This document shows positions 36,422 to 46,797 of a DNA stretch of 64,000 bases, in pieces. Position numbers and translations under genes: made by a program. Position 1 is the first letter of the stretch, and the number at the start of each line of letters is the position of its first letter. The stretch lies in contig SPPL01000002.1 in assembly GCA_004570955.1 (NCBI GenBank), positions 394,144-458,143 on the forward strand, written 5' to 3'. The stretch is from Jeotgalicoccus nanhaiensis. GTDB taxonomy: Bacteria > Bacillota > Bacilli > Staphylococcales > Salinicoccaceae. Below the pieces are notes generated by a model. That model searched no databases. It was not told the origin of the DNA and saw only the letters and a list, made by a program, of their open reading frames with translations.

Positions 36422-37012
36422 GTGTATACAGTTATTTTATTATTAATTTTCAGCTACCTTTTCGGCTCTATTCCATTCAGCCTGATTATCAGCAAAACGT
36501 TTTACAATATTGACCTGCGCGAACACGGGAGCGGCAACGTCGGCACGACGAACACCTTTCGTATTCTCGGCAAGAAAGCCGGTATCGTTGTACTGATACT
36601 CGACCTGTTAAAAGGAGCGATCCCTGTATGGGTTGCTATGCTGGTCAGTACTGACGTCGATTTCCCTGTCGTTATTTTCGGGGTTGTCGCGGCTATCGGC
36701 CACGTCTACTCGATATTTTTAAAATTTAAAGGCGGCAAAGCAGTCGCAACAGGCGGCGGTGCCATTTTAGCCGCTGCGCCAATTATCTTTCTTGTAGTAC
36801 TGGCGACGTTTTTAATCACTTTGAAATTATCGAAATACGTATCCCTCGGCAGTGTACTTGCAGCAGTTGCCCTCTTAATCAGCGTGCTGTTTACAGGTGA
36901 TCTGTTTATGATCGGCTTTGGAATTATACTCGGGATTATCGTAATTGTAAAACATATTTCCAATATGAAACGCATTAAGGAAGGCACCGAACCGAAAATT
37001 ACATTTATGTAA
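36422..37012 (+). CDS. plsY: Acyl-phosphate glycerol-3-phosphate acyltransferase
   Basis: 196 residues, GTG start behind AAAAGGGGA. The three PlsY motifs are present: FGSIPFSLIISK, GSGNVGTTNTFR and the GHVYSIFLKFKGGKAVATGGG loop. Five or so membrane helices. It transfers an acyl group from acyl-phosphate to glycerol-3-phosphate, the first step of phospholipid synthesis in these bacteria. It is divergent from parE, the usual staphylococcal layout, and ends at a strong terminator. Confidence 0.93.
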   Translation: MYTVILLLIFSYLFGSIPFSLIISKTFYNIDLREHGSGNVGTTNTFRILGKKAGIVVLILDLLKGAIPVWVAMLVSTDVDFPVVIFGVVAAIGHVYSIFLKFKGGKAVATGGGAILAAAPIIFLVVLATFLITLKLSKYVSLGSVLAAVALLISVLFTGDLFMIGFGIILGIIVIVKHISNMKRIKEGTEPKITFM

Positions 37013-37028
37013 TTGGTAACCTAAGAGA

Positions 37029-37068
37029 AACGGCCTGAAGTCTGGTTTAGACTTTCAGGTCGTTTTTT
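37029..37068 (+). terminator. Terminator after plsY
   Basis: Arms AACGGCCTGAAGTCT / AGACTTTCAGGTCGTT followed by eight T. Confidence 0.85.
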
Positions 37069-37114
37069 TTGTTTGAGTTTGGTTGTTTGATTTTGTTGCT
37101 TTTCCTTAAAATAT

Positions 37115-37147
37115 AAATCCATCAAAGCAGTGCTTTGATGGATTTTT
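37115..37147 (-). terminator. Terminator after acnA
   Basis: Perfect 15-base arms AAATCCATCAAAGCA / TGCTTTGATGGATTT; T-rich on both sides. It lies 22 bp beyond the acnA stop. Confidence 0.8.
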
Positions 37148-37168
37148 CAAATCTGTTTTAAATTCTGC

Positions 37169-39880
37169 TTAAGCAGATGCAATCTTGTTGCGGAGAACCA
37201 GCTGCAGGATGCCGCCGTGTCTGTAGTAGTCTGCTTCTACTTCGGAGTCAAAGCGTACTTTAGCCTGGAAAGTTACTTGTTCGCCGTTTTCTTTCGTTGC
37301 AAGAACGTCGATGACTTCTCCTGCTGTCACACTTTCATCGATATTGATATCGAAGCTTTCAGAACCGTCAAGACCGTGGTCTTCAGCGTTTTCACCGTTA
37401 ACAAATTGTAATGGCAGAACACCCATCATTACTAAGTTTGAACGGTGGATACGTTCGTAGCTCGCAGCAAGGACTGCTTTAACGCCAAGGAGGTTCGTTC
37501 CTTTGGCTGCCCAGTCACGGCTTGAGCCCATACCGTAGTCGTCGCCGGCAACAATCATCAGACCTGTGCCGTCTTCCTGGTATTTCTGCGATGCTTCGTA
37601 AATGCTCATTACGTCGCCTGTCGGCCAGTAAGTTGTATAGCCGCCTTCTGTACCCGGTGCAATCAGGTTGCGGATACGGATGTTGGCAAATGTGCCGCGC
37701 ACCATGACTTCGTGATTACCACGTCGTGAACCGTAAGAGTTAAAGTCGCGCGGTGATACGCCCTGCTCGATTAACCATTTACCTGCCGGCGTATCTTTAC
37801 CGATCGCACCTGCTGGTGAAATGTGGTCAGTCGTTACAGAGTCTCCAAATTTACCAAGTACACGGAGACCGTTTAACGGCTCGATTGTACCTGCTTCTTT
37901 AGATAAGTTCTGGAAGAATGACGGGTTTTGGATATATGTTGAGCTTTCATCGAAATCGTATAATGGTGCATCTGTAACGTCGATTTTGTTCCAAGTTTCG
38001 TTGGAGTCGAATACTGTTTCGTATTCTTTTCTGAATAGCTCAGGTGTTACTGTAGACATTACTGTGTCTCTGACTTCTTTGATTGAAGGCCAGATATCTT
38101 TCATGTACACATCGTTGCCGCCTTTATCTTTTCCTAACGGCTCGTTGCGAAGGTCGATATCTACTGTACCTGCAAGTGCGTATGCCACAACAAGCTGAGG
38201 TGAAGCTAAGTAGTTCGCTTTCACTAACGGGTGGATACGTCCTTCAAAGTTACGGTTACCTGATAAAACAGATGATACGAGCATATCGTTATCAACGATT
38301 GTTTTCGTTACTTCAGGGCGTAATGGACCTGAGTTACCGATACATGTTGTACAGCCGTAACCAACTAAGTTGAAGCCAAGCTGGTCAAGGTACGGCTGAA
38401 GACCTGCGTCTTCTAGGTAGCCTGTAACAACTTTAGAACCTGGTGCGAGTGACGTCTTAACGTACTTCGGCACAGTCAGTCCTTTTTCAACTGCTTTTTT
38501 AGCGATTAAACCGGCACCGAGCATAACGTACGGGTTAGATGTGTTTGTACATGACGTAATCGCAGCGATTACAAGGTCACCTGTTTTCAGCTCATCTTTG
38601 TCGCCGTCATTGTACTCTACAGTAGCTGTTTTATCGAATTCTTCTTCAGTTAAGCCGTGGCCGTGGTTGCCGCTCTCAGCTGTTACTGATTTTCTGTACT
38701 CTTCCTTCATATCTGATAAGTTGATTAAGTCCTGAGGACGTTTTGGTCCTGCAAGTGATGATTCAACTGTAGATAAATCAAGCTCAACAACGTCAGTATA
38801 AGTCGGCTCAACTGATGGATCGAAGAAGAGATTGTTTTCTTTCAGGTATTCGCGGACAACGTCTACGTGGTTGCTGTCGCGGCCTGTCAGTCTTAAGTAA
38901 TCGAGAGTTTCATCGTCAACTGCGAAGAATCCGCAAGTCGCACCGTATTCAGGCGCCATGTTTGCGATTGTTGCGCGGTCAGCAAGCGGTAATTCTGTTA
39001 CCCCTTTACCGAAGAACTCAACAAATTTACCGACAACGCCTTTCTTTCTAAGCTCTTCAGTTACTCTTAGAGCAAGGTCAGTTGCAGTTGTACCTTCAGG
39101 TAATGAGTTAGTCATCTTCACACCGATAACTTCAGGAACCGGGAAGTATGAAGGCTGTCCAAGCATACTTGCTTCAGCTTCGATACCGCCGACACCCCAG
39201 CCGAGAACACCGAGACCGTTTATCATTGTCGTGTGTGAGTCAGTACCCACTAATGTATCCGGATAAAGCACCTGTTCGCCGTCTTCTTCTCTTGAGTGCA
39301 CTACATTTGCAAGGTACTCAAGGTTCACCTGGTGAACGATACCTGTCGCTGGCGGAACTGCCTGATAGTTGTCGAAGGCTTTAGTTGCCCAGCGCAGGAA
39401 CTCATAACGCTCCATGTTGCGTTCGAACTCAAGGTCCATGTTTTTCTGCATGGCATTTAAGCTGCCGTACTCATCAACCTGCACCGAGTGGTCAATTACT
39501 AAGTCAACCGGTACTTCCGGGTTAATTTTCTGAACATCGCCTTCTACATCATCCATGGCTTTACGCAGTGATGCAAGGTCAACTACCGCAGGCACCCCTG
39601 TAAAGTCCTGCAGAATAACACGGGAAGGTTTAAATGGAACTTCCTTACCTTTAATATCCCCTTTATCCCAGTTTGCCAATGCTTCAATGTGGTCATCATT
39701 AATGACTCTGCCATCGTACTGTCTTAATACTGATTCAAGTAATACACGAATTGAATACGGCAGGTTTTCAGATTTGCTCATGCCTTTGTCTGCAAGCGAC
39801 TGCAGGCTGTAATAAGTATAATCTTTACCATTTACCGATAATGTCTGACGAGAATTGTCTTTCACATTCTTTGACATCAT
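37169..39880 (-). CDS. acnA: Aconitate hydratase A
   Basis: 903 residues, typical for AcnA. The 4Fe-4S ligands lie in [13 protein letters not shown] and [14 protein letters not shown]. Substrate-binding segments [19 protein letters not shown] and [16 protein letters not shown] are present. It interconverts citrate and isocitrate in the TCA cycle. GAGGGGG precedes the start; ATG at 39880 and 39877 are both possible. It lies between plsY and mscL as in staphylococci. Confidence 0.95.
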   Translation of the reverse strand: MMSKNVKDNSRQTLSVNGKDYTYYSLQSLADKGMSKSENLPYSIRVLLESVLRQYDGRVINDDHIEALANWDKGDIKGKEVPFKPSRVILQDFTGVPAVVDLASLRKAMDDVEGDVQKINPEVPVDLVIDHSVQVDEYGSLNAMQKNMDLEFERNMERYEFLRWATKAFDNYQAVPPATGIVHQVNLEYLANVVHSREEDGEQVLYPDTLVGTDSHTTMINGLGVLGWGVGGIEAEASMLGQPSYFPVPEVIGVKMTNSLPEGTTATDLALRVTEELRKKGVVGKFVEFFGKGVTELPLADRATIANMAPEYGATCGFFAVDDETLDYLRLTGRDSNHVDVVREYLKENNLFFDPSVEPTYTDVVELDLSTVESSLAGPKRPQDLINLSDMKEEYRKSVTAESGNHGHGLTEEEFDKTATVEYNDGDKDELKTGDLVIAAITSCTNTSNPYVMLGAGLIAKKAVEKGLTVPKYVKTSLAPGSKVVTGYLEDAGLQPYLDQLGFNLVGYGCTTCIGNSGPLRPEVTKTIVDNDMLVSSVLSGNRNFEGRIHPLVKANYLASPQLVVAYALAGTVDIDLRNEPLGKDKGGNDVYMKDIWPSIKEVRDTVMSTVTPELFRKEYETVFDSNETWNKIDVTDAPLYDFDESSTYIQNPSFFQNLSKEAGTIEPLNGLRVLGKFGDSVTTDHISPAGAIGKDTPAGKWLIEQGVSPRDFNSYGSRRGNHEVMVRGTFANIRIRNLIAPGTEGGYTTYWPTGDVMSIYEASQKYQEDGTGLMIVAGDDYGMGSSRDWAAKGTNLLGVKAVLAASYERIHRSNLVMMGVLPLQFVNGENAEDHGLDGSESFDINIDESVTAGEVIDVLATKENGEQVTFQAKVRFDSEVEADYYRHGGILQLVLRNKIASA

Positions 39881-40085
39881 TAAAAGCCCCCTCTAAATTT
39901 AGTCATCCTAATTGTATACTTACTCCGAAGCTAAAGTAAATGCTTTCAGAAAAATTAGTGATATGAATAAGCTTGTAATATATATAACATTTATTTATCT
40001 TTAATTATAACATTCATAACTAAACATTATTAATAAAATGCTTGAGTCTGCTGTGTTAATATATTAATTAAATGTAAAATAACAC

Positions 40086-40114
40086 TTGAAATCAGTGCTT
40101 TTTCATGTAATATA
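40086..40114 (+). promoter_or_regulatory. Candidate sigma-A promoter of mscL
   Basis: TTGAAA at 40086-40091, 17-base spacer, TAATAT at 40109-40114 (TATAAT overlaps two bases later), 38 bases before the mscL start. Confidence 0.6.
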
Positions 40115-40152
40115 ATTAAAGTTAGCAAATCAAACATACAGGAGGTCATATT

Positions 40153-40539
40153 ATGTGGCAGGAATTTAAAGACTTTATGCTGCGCGGCAATGTTTTAGAT
40201 CTGGCAGTTGCAGTAGTCATCGGGGCCGCGTTCGGTAAAATCGTCCAGGCGCTGGTTGAAAATATCATTATGCCGTCAATCGCTTTGATTTTCGGAGATA
40301 CGGACTTTGCATCTGACTGGCAGTACATGGGAATTACTTACGGTGTATTCATTCAGGCTATTATCGACTTTATCATCGTTGGTGCAGCAGTATTTGTCTT
40401 CGTTAAAGTTGTCAACAAGTTAACCAGAAACCGCTTCGTCGAAGAAGAAGCAGAAGACGAGCAGCTGGTGCTGCTGCGTGAAATGCGGGATTCCTTAAAA
40501 GGTATGGAAGACAGCAAAAAAGATGGTACTGGTTTATAA
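40153..40539 (+). CDS. mscL: Large-conductance mechanosensitive channel
   Basis: 128 residues. N-terminal amphipathic helix FKDFMLRGNVLDLAVAV, the pore helix with the small-residue run VVIGAAFGKIV, a second membrane helix and a charged cytosolic bundle. The channel opens on strong osmotic down-shock and releases solutes, useful to a salt-tolerant bacterium. AGGAGG precedes the start; a hairpin follows. Confidence 0.95.
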   Translation: MWQEFKDFMLRGNVLDLAVAVVIGAAFGKIVQALVENIIMPSIALIFGDTDFASDWQYMGITYGVFIQAIIDFIIVGAAVFVFVKVVNKLTRNRFVEEEAEDEQLVLLREMRDSLKGMEDSKKDGTGL

Positions 40540-40545
40540 TTTTTG

Positions 40546-40571
40546 AAGAGCACATGGTGTGCTCTTTTTTT
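40546..40571 (+). terminator. Terminator after mscL
   Basis: Arms AAGAGCACA / TGTGCTCTT, 3-base loop, then T7. Confidence 0.9.
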
Positions 40572-40595
40572 GTGGGGTTATTTTTGTGCGGGGCT

Positions 40596-40935
40596 CATGT
40601 ATACGTATTTGTTGTTGCGTAGGCGTGAACAGCTGTCATGTATACGTATTTTGTCGATGCATAGTCATGACCGCCTCTCATGTATACGCATTTGTCCATG
40701 CGTAGGCGTGAGGCTGCTTCATGTATACGTATTTGTCCATGCATAGACGTGAACGGCTGTCATGTATACGTATTTGTCCTTGCGTAGGCATGAACGGCTG
40801 TCATGTATACGCATTTGTCCATGCATAGGCGTGACGCCGTTTCATGTATACGCATTTGTCCTTGCATAGGCGTGAACAGCTGTCATGTATACGTATTTTG
40901 TCGATGCATAGTCATGACCGCCTCTCATGTATATC
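40596..40935. repeat. Hairpin array A: about eight units of 41-42 bp
   Basis: catgtata recurs at 40596, 40637, 40679, 40720, 40761, 40802, 40843, 40884 and 40926: spacing 41, 42, 41, 41, 41, 41, 41, 42. Each unit reads roughly catgtatacgYatttgtccWtgcRtaggcgtgaacaGCTGT (Y, W, R variable). An imperfect hairpin lies in it (ACGCAT-ttgtcc-ATGCGT in the best copy), and the linker is close to AACAGCTGTC. The array fills the gap between the convergent genes mscL and folC. Open frames running through it only mirror the repeat and are not genes. Confidence 0.9.
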
Positions 40936-40965
40936 TGCATCTCCCAAAAACCTCCAACAAGAAAA

Positions 40966-40997
40966 AAAGCAGCAGAGGCCCACGCCCCTGCTGCTTT
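40966..40997 (-). terminator. Terminator after folC
   Basis: Arms AAAGCAGCAG / CTGCTGCTTT; on the minus strand GCTTTTTTTC follows. Confidence 0.8.
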
Positions 40998-41003
40998 AAA
41001 TTC

Positions 41004-42269
41004 CTATTCTTCTCTTAATCCTTTTTTCACTTCACTGATAAAGTACAGGCTGCCTGTCACCAGCAGCAGATCTCCGTCAAAATGTTTCACATAGTCTACA
41101 TAGTCTTTAACGAAGTGTTTATCCGGATGATCAATAGCATTAAACAGCACTTCCCCGTCTTCTGCTTTAAAGAAGTCGAATTCTGTTACATTGAAAGTGT
41201 CCGCAAGCATGCCGATTTTGTATACCATCGTATCGAGCGGCTTGCCTTTGACTGCGGAGAACAGTACGGTGATTTTCTTGTCGCCGTAATTCGACCGCAT
41301 CGTATCCACTAAAGCATCTACCGCTTCATTATTATGCGCGCCGTCTAAAATAATAAGCGGGTCTTCGCTGATTCTCTCAATCCGGCCGGTCCAGAAGGTT
41401 TTCTCAACACCCTGGATCATCTTGTTGACGTCGAGTTTAACTAAATCGCGTTCCATCATTTCAAGGAGCGCCGCAATCGCAATCGAGGCGTTTTCCTGCT
41501 GGTGGCGGCCGAGCATTTCAAGTTTAATATCATCAAAGTCAAATTTGCCGTATTTAAAACTGAATTCCTCACCGTTTTCCGTCAGAATAATGTCCCTTGA
41601 GAATTCGATACCTTTGGCGTTCTTCTCATCCAGCACTTTGTAAATATAGTCGCGGCATGTATCGTCTTTGACGTTAAAGACGAGCGGAATATTTTCTTTA
41701 ATGACACCGGACTTATCTTTAGTAATGTCTAAGAGCGTATCACCGAGAATATCAATATGATCAAGACCGATGCTGGTGAGAAGCGTCATGACCGGATTAA
41801 AGACATTGGTCGAGTCATGGGTTGCGCCGAGGCCCGCTTCCACCAGTACGTAATCTACCGGATGCACGTTACCGAAGTAGACGAACATCATCATCGTAAT
41901 AATCTCAAATTCCGTGGCGTTGCCGAGATCGGTTTCTTCGATCATGCGCTCCGAGACCGGGCGCACGAGGTTAGCTAAGAGCGCGATATCTTCATCTGAA
42001 ATCGGCTTGCCGTCAATCGAAATACGTTCGTTGAAGACTTCGATATAAGGAGATGTAAAGCTCCCTACTGTATAGCCGTTTTCATTTAAGGCACTCCGCA
42101 TATACGACAGCGTCGAGCCCTTGCCGTTGGTGCCGACAATGTGAACGCCTGTAATTTTTCTTTCGGGATGGTCTAACTCCCCGAGCATCCATTCCATACG
42201 CTTCACACCGGGTTTAATGCCAAATTTCGTCCGTTCGTGTATCCACTTCAGACTGTCCTGATAATCCAT
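41004..42269 (-). CDS. folC: Folylpolyglutamate/dihydrofolate synthase
   Basis: 421 residues. The ATP loop is GTNGKGSTLSYM; also TSPYIEVFNERI, LVEAGLGATHDSTNV and the DGAHNNEAVDAL segment of the C-terminal domain. It adds Glu to dihydropteroate and folates, so that folates are kept in the cell. It starts three bases after the valS stop, forming the valS-folC operon common in Firmicutes. GAGAGGTG lies upstream. Confidence 0.93.
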   Translation of the reverse strand: MDYQDSLKWIHERTKFGIKPGVKRMEWMLGELDHPERKITGVHIVGTNGKGSTLSYMRSALNENGYTVGSFTSPYIEVFNERISIDGKPISDEDIALLANLVRPVSERMIEETDLGNATEFEIITMMMFVYFGNVHPVDYVLVEAGLGATHDSTNVFNPVMTLLTSIGLDHIDILGDTLLDITKDKSGVIKENIPLVFNVKDDTCRDYIYKVLDEKNAKGIEFSRDIILTENGEEFSFKYGKFDFDDIKLEMLGRHQQENASIAIAALLEMMERDLVKLDVNKMIQGVEKTFWTGRIERISEDPLIILDGAHNNEAVDALVDTMRSNYGDKKITVLFSAVKGKPLDTMVYKIGMLADTFNVTEFDFFKAEDGEVLFNAIDHPDKHFVKDYVDYVKHFDGDLLLVTGSLYFISEVKKGLREE

Positions 42270-42272
42270 CGG

Positions 42273-44903
42273 CTATTCCACACCTCTCAAGCTCTTAAGG
42301 CGCGCCTCAACTTCTTCATACTGCGCCTCGTAGCCCGCTTGTTTTTTACGTTCTTCTTCAACGATTGCATCAGGCGCGTTGCTGACAAATTTCTCATTGT
42401 TCAGCTTGCCTGCCACGCGTTTTAACTCAGACTGAAGGCGGTCCAGTTCTTTTTCAAGACGGGCAATTTCTTCTTCTTTGTTGATGAGTCCAGCGAGCGG
42501 CAGGACAACTGTTGCCCCTTTTACAACATCTGTCTTATCGTCGTCACCCTTGTCAATTGATGCAGAAATAGTTAAATGTTCCGGGTTTGTAAAGCGCTCG
42601 ATGTAATGCTTGTTGCGTTCAACCGCAGCCCGTCTCGCATCGTCTTTCACTTCCAGTTTAATATCGATCGGTTTCGATAACGGCGTATTGACTTCGTTGC
42701 GTGTCGTTCTGACTGATTTAATAATATTTACGAGCAGTTCCATTTCAGCAGATGCATCGTCGAAACTTAAAGTCTCATCGACAACCGGCCAGTCGCTTAC
42801 AACAATCGATGTTTCTTTGTTGATTGTCTGATAAATTTCATCCGTTACGAACGGCATGAACGGATGCAGCATTTTCAGGATTTTATCGAGTGTATATAAG
42901 AGCACTGAACGCGTCATCTGTTTCTCTTCGTCCGTTCCGTGAGTCATCGGCACCTTAGCCATCTCGATATACCAGTCACAGAAGTCATCCCAGATGAAGT
43001 TATAGAGCGCACGGCCGACTTCACCGAACTCGTAGTCTTCAGACAGGCGCGTTACATCTGCGATTGTCTCGTTAAGACGAGTGAGAATCCACTTGTCAGC
43101 GAGCGATTTATCGCCCTCTAAATTAATGTCAGCAAGCGTAAAGTCTTCACCGATATTCATCAGGGCGAAGCGCGAAGCATTCCAGATCTTGTTGATAAAG
43201 TTCCAGACGCTCTCCACTTTTTCGTCACTGTAGCGAAGGTCCTGCCCCGGCGTTGAACCGGTCGATAAGAAGTAACGGAGCGCATCCGCACCGTACTTGT
43301 CGATAACATCCATCGGATCGACCCCGTTGCCGAGCGATTTCGACATCTTGCGATTCTGTTCATCGCGGACCAGGCCGTGCAGGAGCACATCATCAAATGG
43401 TTTTTCGCCGGTCTGCTCTAAAGACGAGAAAATCATGCGCGCGACCCAGAAGAAGATGATATCGTAACCTGTTACCAGCACATTGGTCGGGAAGTATTTA
43501 GCAAGGTCAGGTGTTTCTTCCGGCCAGCCCATAGTAGAAAACGGCCAGAGCGCGCTTGAGAACCAGGTATCGAGAACATCTTCGTCCTGCGTCCAGTTGT
43601 CACTGTCTTCCGGCGCTTCTTCTCCGACATAAATTTCACCTGTTTCGTTGTGATACCAGGCAGGAATCTGATGGCCCCACCATAGCTGGCGGGAAATAAC
43701 CCAGTCGCGGATGTTTTCCATCCAGCCGTTAAAGGTATGTTCAAAACGGTTCGGCACAAAGTTGATACGGTTGTCTGTGTTCTGGTTGTCGAGACTCTTT
43801 TCAGCGAGCGGCTTCATGCTGACGAACCACTGCGTCGACAGATACGGTTCAACGATAGCGTTCGAGCGCTCAGAGTGACCGACAGAGTGCATATGCGCTT
43901 CAATTTTCAACATATAGCCCCCGTTTTCAAGGTCACTGACCAGCTGTTTGCGGCAATCGAAACGGTCGAGCCCTTCATATTTGCCGCCGAGTTCGTTAAT
44001 TACACCGTTCGGGTGCATGACGTTAATGCGTTCAAGATCGTGGCGGTTGCCGATTTCAAAGTCGTTCGGGTCGTGTGCCGGTGTCACTTTCATAGCGCCG
44101 GAGCCGAAATCTTTATCGACGTAAGTATCTGCAATAATCGGCAGTTCGCGGCCGACAATCGGCAAAGTAACCGTCTTGCCGATAAGGTCCTGGTAGCGTT
44201 CGTCATCCGGATGAACCACAACTGCTGTATCCCCGAGCATGGTCTCAGGACGCGTCGTTGCGATTTCAAGGTAGCCGGAACCGTCAGTCAGCGGATATTT
44301 CACGTGATAGAACTTGCCTTCAATATCTTTGTGAATAACTTCGATATCACTGAGTGCCGTCTCGGTTTCCGGGTCCCAGTTAATAATATATTCACCACGG
44401 TAAATTAAGTCTTTGTTATACATGTCAACGAATACTTTACGCACTGCTTTTGACAGGCCTGAATCGAGCGTAAAGCGCTCTTTATCGTAATCGAGACCAA
44501 GTCCCATTTTTGCCCACTGTTCGCGGATATGAGAAGCATACTCTTCTTTCCAATTCCAGGCGTGCTCTAAAAACTTCTCGCGGCCGATGTCAGATGCTTT
44601 AATGCCAGTTTCACGAAGGCGCGCATCTACCTTAGCTTGTGTCGCAATACCCGCATGATCCATACCCGGAAGATACAGTACATCGTAGCCTTGCATGCGC
44701 TTCATACGCGTAATAATATCCTGCAGCGTCGTATCCCAGGCGTGGCCGAGGTGCAGCTTCCCTGTCACGTTCGGCGGCGGAATGACGATGGAAAACGGTT
44801 CTTTACTGCTTGTGACATCAGATTTAAATAAGCCTGCTTTAACCCAATTCTCATACTTGCCCTCTTCAACTTCAGCCGGATTATACTTTTTCGGCATTTC
44901 CAT
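42273..44903 (-). CDS. valS: Valyl-tRNA synthetase
   Basis: 876 residues from the ATG at 44903, which follows AAGGAG with good spacing. Class I motifs: [14 protein letters not shown] (HIGH) and [14 protein letters not shown] (KMSKS). The editing domain includes the [13 protein letters not shown] segment, and the C-terminal coiled coil ([18 protein letters not shown]) is typical of ValRS. It loads Val on tRNA-Val. Upstream a T-box leader (44936-45180) places the valS-folC operon under control of uncharged tRNA-Val. Confidence 0.95.
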   Translation of the reverse strand: MEMPKKYNPAEVEEGKYENWVKAGLFKSDVTSSKEPFSIVIPPPNVTGKLHLGHAWDTTLQDIITRMKRMQGYDVLYLPGMDHAGIATQAKVDARLRETGIKASDIGREKFLEHAWNWKEEYASHIREQWAKMGLGLDYDKERFTLDSGLSKAVRKVFVDMYNKDLIYRGEYIINWDPETETALSDIEVIHKDIEGKFYHVKYPLTDGSGYLEIATTRPETMLGDTAVVVHPDDERYQDLIGKTVTLPIVGRELPIIADTYVDKDFGSGAMKVTPAHDPNDFEIGNRHDLERINVMHPNGVINELGGKYEGLDRFDCRKQLVSDLENGGYMLKIEAHMHSVGHSERSNAIVEPYLSTQWFVSMKPLAEKSLDNQNTDNRINFVPNRFEHTFNGWMENIRDWVISRQLWWGHQIPAWYHNETGEIYVGEEAPEDSDNWTQDEDVLDTWFSSALWPFSTMGWPEETPDLAKYFPTNVLVTGYDIIFFWVARMIFSSLEQTGEKPFDDVLLHGLVRDEQNRKMSKSLGNGVDPMDVIDKYGADALRYFLSTGSTPGQDLRYSDEKVESVWNFINKIWNASRFALMNIGEDFTLADINLEGDKSLADKWILTRLNETIADVTRLSEDYEFGEVGRALYNFIWDDFCDWYIEMAKVPMTHGTDEEKQMTRSVLLYTLDKILKMLHPFMPFVTDEIYQTINKETSIVVSDWPVVDETLSFDDASAEMELLVNIIKSVRTTRNEVNTPLSKPIDIKLEVKDDARRAAVERNKHYIERFTNPEHLTISASIDKGDDDKTDVVKGATVVLPLAGLINKEEEIARLEKELDRLQSELKRVAGKLNNEKFVSNAPDAIVEEERKKQAGYEAQYEEVEARLKSLRGVE

Positions 44904-44935
44904 ATCGATCACTCCTTATTATTTTAAAAACAAAA

Positions 44936-45180
44936 AACTCCAGTCCAGTAATAGGACGGGAGTTCCGCGGTGCCACCTAAATTCAGGCTATGAGCCTGCA
45001 TCTCAACTTGGTGATTAACGCTCACCGCACGTTTTGCGCTACTCACTCCTATTGGAGCGTTCACACAAAACTTATCATAGCTACCTTCACAGTATGCACC
45101 GGTAAACTTTCACCACTATCGTTTACTCTCTTTGACGCCTGCATACAGCTACTCTTCTACGTCTCTCATATTTATATAAG
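44936..45180 (-). promoter_or_regulatory. T-box riboswitch leader of valS
   Basis: On the minus strand the T-box core GGTGGCACCGCGGAA is at 44976-44962, followed by the terminator AACTCCCGTCC / GGACTGGAGTT and T6. Upstream lies the long paired leader with the AGAGAG and GTAAACGATAGTGGTGAAAG stretches expected for stem I. A GUA (Val) in GAAGGTAGC near 45080 could be the specifier codon; that assignment is tentative. Uncharged tRNA would favour the antiterminator. Confidence 0.85.
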
Positions 45181-45230
45181 TTAATAGTATGCGACTTTTA
45201 AAAAACTGTCAAGATTGAAGTCGGTGTCTT

Positions 45231-46292
45231 TTACTGCGTGCGTTTTCTGTTCAAATATTTTAAATAATAGCCGACAATCGGTACAACGACGATAATGATA
45301 AAGAATATCCTGAAGATATGATAACTCGAAATCATCGCGATATTACCGCCTGTTTCAATCGCTATAACGATAATCTGCCCAAGCCCGCCCGGTGCGGCAC
45401 TTAAGAAGAGGTCGTTAAACTGATGCACTGTAAACAGCTGGAAGATAAAGACGATAAACATCGTACCGAAGATAAGAATCAGATTCTGCAAGAGAATCGA
45501 AAATATCAGGCGCTTGTTCAGCTGTGTCATCAGGGATGCGATCTGCAGGCCGATCCGGATACCGAAGAGGATCTGCGCAATATTAATAAAAACAAGATCG
45601 AGCGAAAACTCAATGCCCGTCGTTAAATTCCATATAATTAAGACGATAATCGGTCCGAGCATTAAGCTTGCCGGGAAGTTTATCTTCTGAAGAAGGTAAA
45701 TTAGCCCAAAGGCAGCGACGGGAATAATCAGCATCTCCGGTATAAAGATAGTTGAGATGTAATCGACCGCGGCAGGCTCCGCCCCGATTTCAGAAGACGG
45801 CTGGAAGAGCCCTGAAACGAAAGGCACAATCAGCACGATTAAAATAATCCGCGACATCTGAGTGAGCGTGACGAGCAGAATATCCGCCCGCTTCTCCTCC
45901 TCCGCCATAATCAGCATCTGGGAGAGAGCTCCGGGCACTGAAGCGAGAATTGCCGTTTCCGGCGTACTGCCGGTCAGGTAGATAAATAGCCGGGACAAGG
46001 CGAGACTGAGTAAAAGAACGAGAATGGTCATAAGAAAAATGTTAAATAAATCATCGCGCATGTCCATTAAAGCATCGAGCGTCAGAGTGGAGCCTATTTC
46101 GACGGCCATAATCGCGACCCCGAGATCACCGAGCCAGCGCGGGAAAAATAACTCGCGGCGGACCAGCCGAATGTAGAGAATCGTCGCAATCATCGAACCG
46201 AAGAGCCACGGCAAAATCATGCCGAGCGCGGATAAGCCTGTTGAAATCAAGGCCGCCACAGCGACGAGCAGCAAGAAACGAAGTACTTTCAT
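45231..46292 (-). CDS. AbrB-family membrane protein (transporter-like)
   Basis: 353 residues, about ten membrane helices in two similar halves (ALGMILPWLFGSMIAT and later FGLIYLLQKINFPASLMLGPI), the AbrB/TIGR03082 layout. It includes ILASVPGALSQMLIMAEE and the mirrored SAAPGGLGQIIVIAIETGG motif. The family resembles ammonia-monooxygenase-associated and organic-acid transporters; the substrate is unknown. It sits between the T-box leader of valS and hairpin array B. Confidence 0.8.
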   Translation of the reverse strand: MKVLRFLLLVAVAALISTGLSALGMILPWLFGSMIATILYIRLVRRELFFPRWLGDLGVAIMAVEIGSTLTLDALMDMRDDLFNIFLMTILVLLLSLALSRLFIYLTGSTPETAILASVPGALSQMLIMAEEEKRADILLVTLTQMSRIILIVLIVPFVSGLFQPSSEIGAEPAAVDYISTIFIPEMLIIPVAAFGLIYLLQKINFPASLMLGPIIVLIIWNLTTGIEFSLDLVFINIAQILFGIRIGLQIASLMTQLNKRLIFSILLQNLILIFGTMFIVFIFQLFTVHQFNDLFLSAAPGGLGQIIVIAIETGGNIAMISSYHIFRIFFIIIVVVPIVGYYLKYLNRKRTQ

Positions 46293-46423
46293 AAAATCAC
46301 CTTATCTATTCAAGTGTCATCTATAATAATAACTTATATTACGCTCGATATAAAGTAAGTTGCTTTTTACACTTATGCGAGGTGCGGGCGGTGATGTACT
46401 TGGGATTGGTTGCGGTTGATTCC

Positions 46424-46705
46424 GAGTACGACGGGGGTTAGGCGTCGTACTTGAAGCTGTTCCCGAGTACGACGGCGATTTCTTGTCGTACTTGAACTTG
46501 ATTCCGAGTACGACGGCGATTTCGTGTCGTACTTGAACTTACTCCCGAGTACGACGGCAATTCCGTGTCGTACTTGAACTTACTCCCGAGTACGACGGCA
46601 ATTCCGTGTCGTACTTGAACTTACTCCCGAGTACGACGGCAATTCCGTGTCGTACTTGAAGCTGTTCCTGAGTACGACGGCGATTTCGTTTCGTACTTGA
46701 AGCCG
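46424..46705. repeat. Hairpin array B: seven units of exactly 41 bp
   Basis: gagtacgac starts at 46424, 46465, 46506, 46547, 46588, 46629 and 46670, every 41 bases. Each unit has perfect 8-base arms AGTACGAC / GTCGTACT around an 11-base loop (GGCAATTCCGT in three copies, varying in the others), then a 14-base linker, either TTGAACTTACTCCC or TTGAAGCTGTTCC(C/T). A degenerate half unit (gatgtacttggg) lies just left at about 46393. It occupies intergenic DNA before the AbrB-type gene. Confidence 0.92.
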
Positions 46706-46797
46706 CTTATTTTATCAAAAGTCCATGCGGACAAGTATTATAATGACACAATACCCTCATTCTTCGTTTATACTCGCTGTGCTTACGCCCGGTATAG

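Noticed and set aside
40543..41018. Open frames inside array A (cysteine- and histidine-rich)
   Set aside because: They only translate the repeat, have no ribosome sites and change phase with the 41/42-bp spacing.
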